A stretch of DNA of 33,142 nt from IMG/VR virus record IMGVR_UViG_3300032093_000501, positions 1 to 33,142 of that record; one strand, written 5' to 3'. The notes under the pieces are model-generated. The model did no database searches. It saw only the letters and a list, made by a program, of their open reading frames with translations, and was not told where the DNA came from. Below, piece by piece: positions 30,801 through 33,142 of the stretch (positions within the stretch are counted from its first letter, which is position 1; each line of letters opens with the position of its first letter). Source of the DNA: a virus. The position numbers and the translations under genes were made by a program.

Positions 30801-33142
30801 GATCTTTGCCCGGGATCACAAACCCGTTGGGCATCTCGTCCGCAGGCCCGGCCACGTAGTCCAGGTACGTGACCGTCTTGCCCACCAACCGCGCCATCGC
30901 GCTGGCGACCTTCTGCTGATCGGTCAGGTCTCCTGCGTGCAACTCGACATCGACACCGCGGGCGTTCTTCAGCATTGTGATAGCTTGGCCCGCAGAACGA
31001 AGCGGCGCGGGCGGGGCCAACTTCAGGGTGAAGGCAGGTTCATTTGCCGCAGCACCTCCGACCGTAGCGGCTCCTCCAGGCAGTCCGGGTGGATTACCTC
31101 CCCCCTGTCCGAGATCGACCATCCCTGCGCCCGCAACTCCTGGCTGCTGCGCGCCACTTCCGCTCGCCGTTGCAGCCAGGCCTTGGCCTGCTGCTCCAGT
31201 GACTGCTGTTCCACTCGCGTCTCCCTTCTGGTATCCAACGATCTGGAAGCGCCCATTGCCCATCGGCTCGACGCGCCAGTCGTGCGTTTGCCTGGTGTCA
31301 ATGACCGTGCTCGCGGTGGCCATTGCCTGCTCGGCGTCTTGCTCATTCGCATAGCCGGTCTTTGTGCGACCGGCCCAGGTCAGCGGCTTGCTCGCCTCAG
31401 TCAGACCTGCAGCCTGCTCGGCTCGAGCCAGCAGGTCGGCGTCAGTGGCGCGCTCACCGCGCCCGGCGCTCAGTGACGGGCCAGGCTGGGTGGCTCCAGC
31501 TCCCAGAAGTGCAGCACCTCCATCACCGGCCAGAGCTCCTGCGGCATTGACACCTCCGGTGCCTGGGACTGCAGCATCTCGTCCTGCACCGCCCAGGCCT
31601 GCGAGAGGGTCACTGCCCCCTGCAACACCGCTTCCTCCAGCCAGTCCTCCAAGTACATTTGGTAGGCCGACATCAGTTCCTCCGGCTGCAGCAGGCGCCG
31701 TCGGCACCACGATGGGCGCCAGGCCAGCCTGCGCAGTGATGCTATCAGGGGGGGTGAAGTTGATCGTGCTGCCGATCAGGCCTGCGTCGTCGCGTGCCGG
31801 TGCGGACGGGCCCACGTCCATCGCAGAGCGTGCGGTCTGCGTGGGAGAGATGAACTCTTCAGACGGGTTCGTCGTGCTCAAGTTGGCACGGGCGTAGGCG
31901 TCGGTGAGCGGGTCCACGCCCTGCTCTCGGCTCGCAAGGTACGCGGACGCGCCGGCCGTTGGTGAGGTGGTCACCAGGGTGGTTGCGGCGATCTGGCCGA
32001 AGTCCTGCGTGAGCGCGCGATTGGGGTCAACCTGCCCGATGGCAAAGTTGGCCGCGCCAGTGGTCGTCAGCTCGTCAGCAAGCTCCGTCGTGATCTCCGT
32101 GACGGCTGCACGCTTGGCTGCTCCTCCAACAGCCTGCCCTGCGATCTTCTTGGCCAGCAGCCCCTCAAAGCCAGCAGCACCAAAGATCACGCCGCCGGTT
32201 GCGGCAATGCTCTGCGCCAGGCGCGCCTTGGTCAGCGCGACTTCGCTCCGCGCTTCCTCAAACGTCTTGCCCTCGTCCATGAGGCGCTTGACGTCGGCGT
32301 TCTCGCGCATCAACTGCGCGTTCTTCTTGCTGGTCAGCTCCTCGTAGACCTGACCAGCAGCATCGCCGCCTGCGGCAACAGCGGCCGCACCACGGGCAGT
32401 GGCAACAGCGCCAGCAGCGCGCCCTGCGCTGACCACCATGCCCCCAGAGATGGCGTCTGCAAGTGCGACCTTGGGCGCGACTGCCGCCGCGCCACGCACC
32501 GCCAATCCACCCACGCCGCCGCCGAACACGGTGGCCGCGATCATGGCTCCCATGAGCGGGCCCTGACGGACAACCTCCTCGACCGCGATCGTCGGGTTGG
32601 TCACGAACTCCGCCAGCATGACAGCGCCCTTGGCCCACTCGTTGGGCTGCTGCGCCAGCTTGGACGCAAACTGCTGGGCCCGGTACTGCTCAGGCGCAGA
32701 GATGGCCTCCTGCGAGGCCTTCATCTTCTGGGCCAGCTCTGCAGCCCATTGGCTTGTCGGGTCGATCGTGTTGGCGATGACTTGGCGGGCCATGATGCCG
32801 CCCTGCTCAAGCCGAACGCCCAGGTCGCCCAGGTACTCCCCAACCGTGCGGTCGCGATCCAGGTTGACGACCCTGTTGGCCTCGTCCATGCGCATGCCTT
32901 CGTCGGCTGCGCGAACGCCCTGCGCCAGCATGCGCCGCTCGGCGATCTGCTTGGCGGTGCGGCCCTCCATGACGTCGCTGATGCCGGGGAAAACATCGGG
33001 CACCGGCACGGGGGGCGGCGCCACGCCTGCGCCCGGGCGCGGAGGCGGCAGGTTGCCAGGGCCACGCGGGGCGTCCAGCAGTCGCTGAGCGCGCCCCTCT
33101 TGGTCGAGGTTGATGCGCTTGTTCTCTGCCTGCACCTCGGCC
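24832..33142 (-). CDS. Giant polyvalent virion-associated protein, N-terminus off the window
   Basis: The frame is open from the right edge to 24832, giving 2,769 codons, and the true start lies outside. Residue numbers below count from GTG 33135. Residues ~170-240 are Ala/Gly/Val-rich and membrane-prone. A zincin-like HEGVH motif lies near 796 (MMHEGVHALPQP). Around 1172-1207 is the phage module SHWDQPNVLAH...LFVEELQSDW. Around 1718-1735 is SPNTPVRTNWDNS (a DUF7178-like module, from memory). A C-terminal module near 2598-2640 has HDAFGHG and TRGQNSWLNY. ASNRA recurs between modules (about 946, 2415 and 2717). Low-complexity linkers separate domains. Such multi-enzyme chains are packaged and delivered with the DNA in podoviruses and are thought to modify host targets. 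Confidence 0.8.
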   Translation of the reverse strand, partial: AEVQAENKRINLDQEGRAQRLLDAPRGPGNLPPPRPGAGVAPPPVPVPDVFPGISDVMEGRTAKQIAERRMLAQGVRAADEGMRMDEANRVVNLDRDRTVGEYLGDLGVRLEQGGIMARQVIANTIDPTSQWAAELAQKMKASQEAISAPEQYRAQQFASKLAQQPNEWAKGAVMLAEFVTNPTIAVEEVVRQGPLMGAMIAATVFGGGVGGLAVRGAAAVAPKVALADAISGGMVVSAGRAAGAVATARGAAAVAAGGDAAGQVYEELTSKKNAQLMRENADVKRLMDEGKTFEEARSEVALTKARLAQSIAATGGVIFGAAGFEGLLAKKIAGQAVGGAAKRAAVTEITTELADELTTTGAANFAIGQVDPNRALTQDFGQIAATTLVTTSPTAGASAYLASREQGVDPLTDAYARANLSTTNPSEEFISPTQTARSAMDVGPSAPARDDAGLIGSTINFTPPDSITAQAGLAPIVVPTAPAAAGGTDVGLPNVLGGLAGGSGVAGGSDPLAGLGGAGRDAAVPGTGGVNAAGALAGDGGAALLGAGATQPGPSLSAGRGERATDADLLARAEQAAGLTEASKPLTWAGRTKTGYANEQDAEQAMATASTVIDTRQTHDWRVEPMGNGRFQIVGYQKGDASGTAVTGAAGQGLAATASGSGAQQPGVAGAGMVDLGQGGGNPPGLPGGAATVGGAAANEPAFTLKLAPPAPLRSAGQAITMLKNARGVDVELHAGDLTDQQKVASAMARLVGKTVTYLDYVAGPADEMPNGFVIPGKDQNIYLDSKSSDGALFVMMHEGVHALPQPIREKLVTTIKGLTKTDMRADFAQKFQYDINNEAEIDNEIAAFMTQAVTKRQDFWQELRTKMGDGDFTEVAKVILDKLNTFIQGAQSAYGDDFIQRYATDAVAVRDAVSTAYADAMKAQGQQVPAAATTATAPGITASNRAADVNPLGMYSELARKIDAGPGQAMPDQWRGYIRGLTTKGVKPDEIEWSGVEDFLELKRAAGQKVTKAEVAEYLQQGGVRVEETVLSDEGTTDLPAGWRVREATEDDDAAYRYVLVDDNNEVRGEGATSAEAMADGWDPDSAAERPTKYGQYTLPGGENYREVLLTLPNTPGPESAEVKLNKANAFKQAMREKYGNGWLQKATPEELERNRMLSYASAEAPAAQYRSSHWDQPNVLAHIRVNDRTDADGKRVLFVEELQSDWGQEGKKKGFKGEPQFVAGMEGDPAGFIGANASGVPKAPFVTKTEGWLNLALKRLMVMAAEGGYDRVAFADAEPHFKRWGTERIDWAKQPDGSFLVRAKSQEGGDAAGMNLEAEAVARGLSKTNSNTVRSVKELENTIRPALTEGQNAADLAPKIWERMQAEGAGTAMPRREGFEAFYGDKSGMNPKTGAPSFLLGSLKKLLPKVGGGQVIAATIDVQGRPESGTGLQERREYQGPTLGVFEIRAVADDPNLPSAIQSQLNEVADLVRRGQSIESAMQQAGSISAAQALGGDMVALSEVPSQQSGFDITPAMREKVATSGLPMFSNKVKEDAPTEGKRVGSVDTHILAAVRGERSIAERTVVSAEEKTKVRASAAKLKLSASELETQVREHKAAHPVEDGWAPLVFNGVKKDDVTGKYVLQYKTIPYEFSNGSGGKSLQPETSAYTVQVDQLASKMLEEVRAVYKRAQAGDAAARKIIDQSGWYKEMRTRLRQEFGGLGDLFADLLGATSPNTPVRTNWDNSVEALRLLSNGKFDDMVPKWIEWSQKVNDLETQFRAWFNAKQEGGMSKAAIKKTDEYKVMAKELADARKLPDSLMPTKANGKKFGFNGGNVVRAIVDLWRVVKNADPDINRGGTAPKAINFSGNLIGFRARATIDVWAARMLQRLAGGARIPSMAEGGVSGQALEDGRNTLQFGFGQNVFGEAVKLIRNDAELSQDATLRSINDDDLQALVWFIEKEVWTKGNWTSAAGEGGSFELESDLAGIKDRDAVTDLRRIADSSVATTAEQRAQATADIARVRKEIESVPAIAQANAVLDRNAQRLVADKTAKPEDKLTGAQKKEIAAENAAARKAIDKARKTVAVKDLEKQISKAQRTLGKPTVEQSQASRAAAVGKLKQMSRTVDRFVGGLSIQQGDQQPTDTAMSDLANSIEKAVISVDDGATVIGLKAISTQGRYGSVERALDMEVIARAGFNARPMAAAVFTAARDANQDSAFVARVLRPDEKFDPLKHRPGIEIYFRDMKQAEEAAKMMAEIAGKRIAKTTEVGPGYFEVAGYTIIVDGRRTPTTRSGAMGTPVGMRIIYMPEFEARYGLDPRLADATENNIGDIIRERADNLGNFADEVLRKFDGVSFAGRFDYEVDTRFAGEYQGAIDAYSGAASTAGTDQSRSQAWQGRPVRESIAAAVGRVSVDGSQQGGELPGGNQISASNRAVGDGRGRADSAGPAPLPGVPVIEGATGPDPRIVAVAEQYARENGIDLKRQAEYVRVDPKRAARIAAVYEAMAHAPQDPKVKEAYDNLIRQTTAQYRALEAAGYKFWFIDPKNDPYKSPWDALRDLRSKQSMGVFSTADGFGSEESDSGFEGNLMEAETDMLWPYGSPDGELRPVLANDLFRAVHDAFGHGMEGAGFREQGEENAWQAHARLFTGSAVAAITSETRGQNSWLNYNPELLKDVVGQEKAEQLHPDNWRTITVGEHNRTAIVKDTVFADQKTGLMPKWTWTEGRVGDAVQASNRAAPEMAASEPAGPVSVIIGGRTMRVPNPAGAVEKLDAKINRYSELLKCLQ
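25719..26063 (-). CDS. Nested ORF 3 in the +1 frame of the giant gene, 114 aa
   Basis: ATG 26063 has a perfect AAGGAG with six bases of spacing. The first ~65 residues (MPTQVQHLQQELIRAEARLG, then APFVRALRQQLDGYRSME) read as a well-formed helical protein like small phage coiled-coil proteins. The last 35 residues are Ser/Thr/Lys-rich and overlap a conserved-looking part of the host frame, so they may be passenger sequence. The host frame over the first part is a Ser/Gly/Ala linker. It shares the same relative frame as the two other nested ORFs. Confidence 0.4.
   Translation of the reverse strand: MPTQVQHLQQELIRAEARLGRDAPFVRALRQQLDGYRSMEANREENFLVGTRSAPPIEPSETEEDAQIVQDRRRFQASRSSRAQQARTLASSQSQSSTPAKTGSTSSDKPNTSE
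30967..30982 (-). promoter_or_regulatory. Operator-like site inside the giant late gene
   Basis: The minus strand reads TATCACAATGCTGAAG (14 of 16), just downstream of nested ORF 2 and oriented with transcription. Confidence 0.5.
31023..31214 (-). CDS. Nested ORF 2 in the +1 frame of the giant gene, 63 aa
   Basis: GTG 31214 is preceded by AAGGGAG with six bases between. The product begins VEQQSLEQQAKAWLQRRAEV, continues with GWSISDRGEVIHPD and ends LRSEVLRQMNLPSP: a charged helix followed by a small beta turn, protein-like throughout. The host frame is a Gly/Pro/Ala linker here (residues ~641-705). It uses the same alternative frame as the nested ORFs at 31470 and 25719. Open frame upstream of the GTG (to 31352) has shadow-like composition and is excluded. 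Confidence 0.45.
   Translation of the reverse strand: MEQQSLEQQAKAWLQRRAEVARSSQELRAQGWSISDRGEVIHPDCLEEPLRSEVLRQMNLPSP
31470..31673 (-). CDS. Nested ORF 1 in the +1 frame of the giant gene, 67 aa
   Basis: ATG 31673 has a GGAGG ribosome site five bases upstream. The product (MSAYQMYLEDWLEEAVLQGA, then LSQAWAVQDEML and LWPVMEVLHFWELEP) looks like a genuine acidic two-helix protein and not an out-of-frame shadow, which here are usually R/S/P-rich. In the host frame the same DNA encodes a Gly/Ala-rich linker (residues ~488-556). It is therefore a candidate overprinted gene. The alternative is that Gly-rich codons happen to give a protein-like frame. Confidence 0.45.
   Translation of the reverse strand: MSAYQMYLEDWLEEAVLQGAVTLSQAWAVQDEMLQSQAPEVSMPQELWPVMEVLHFWELEPPSLARH

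Noticed and set aside
30232-31476. A 414-codon plus-strand gene antisense to the giant gene
   Set aside because: Shadow composition and no ribosome site, unlike the three nested minus-strand ORFs.

Overview
The window is part of a temperate tailed-phage genome, high in GC (roughly two thirds by eye) and almost wholly coding. Gene content and codon style point to a host in the Betaproteobacteria, probably Burkholderiales; this is inference. A single tRNA-His 3'-end fragment lies inside the map with phage genes on both sides, so the sequence reads as an unintegrated or circularised phage genome carrying attP, not a prophage edge. The giant polyvalent virion protein, the beta-rich virion proteins and the absence of any visible tail-tube or tape-measure gene favour a podovirus; Bcep22-like temperate podoviruses are a possible comparison, from memory only. 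Terminase, portal and capsid genes are not here and presumably lie outside the window.

Layout. 1-5021 (minus): a leftward early operon from a Cro-like regulator through a PD-(D/E)XK nuclease, a primase-polymerase/helicase, a RusA resolvase, a possible Q-like antiterminator and small proteins, running off the left edge. An iteron-like cluster (1684-1911) beside the primase-helicase gene is a candidate replication origin. 5126-16800 (plus): a short XRE repressor, a run of small early proteins, MazG-like hydrolase, Sak4-type recombinase, DUF669 SSB-like protein, Fe-S exonuclease, cytosine methyltransferase, SF2 helicase, DUF3310, excisionase, integrase and an HNH-AP2 nuclease whose 3' end contains attP. 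16930-17858 (plus): two unrecognised genes. 17855-33142 (minus): GH19 endolysin, holin-like membrane proteins, an LPD38-type protein, a 10 x 23-residue repeat protein, three small structural-type proteins and a polyvalent protein of at least 2,769 residues that runs off the right edge. On a circular map the late operon would run leftward from the left edge round to the endolysin.

The three most notable signals are these. (1) About 19 copies of an operator-like element, consensus TATCACAATGCTGATA, are scattered over the window, mostly in the tiny intergenic gaps; two sit in the spacer of good sigma70-type promoters. This resembles a stoperator system. (2) Three small ORFs lie in one alternative frame inside the giant polyvalent gene, each with a strong Shine-Dalgarno at 5-6 nt, two of them exactly over Gly/Ala-rich linkers. 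(3) An origin-like cluster of 11 copies of CATCCGCCA in both orientations.

There is no gene-free stretch over 300 bases. The longest gaps are 4658-4796 (leftward promoter and operators), 1796-1925 (origin-like repeats), 16801-16929 (right arm of attP), 4023-4138 (a 12-bp inverted repeat and an operator), 5513-5618 (two operators) and 5022-5125 (divergent immunity region).
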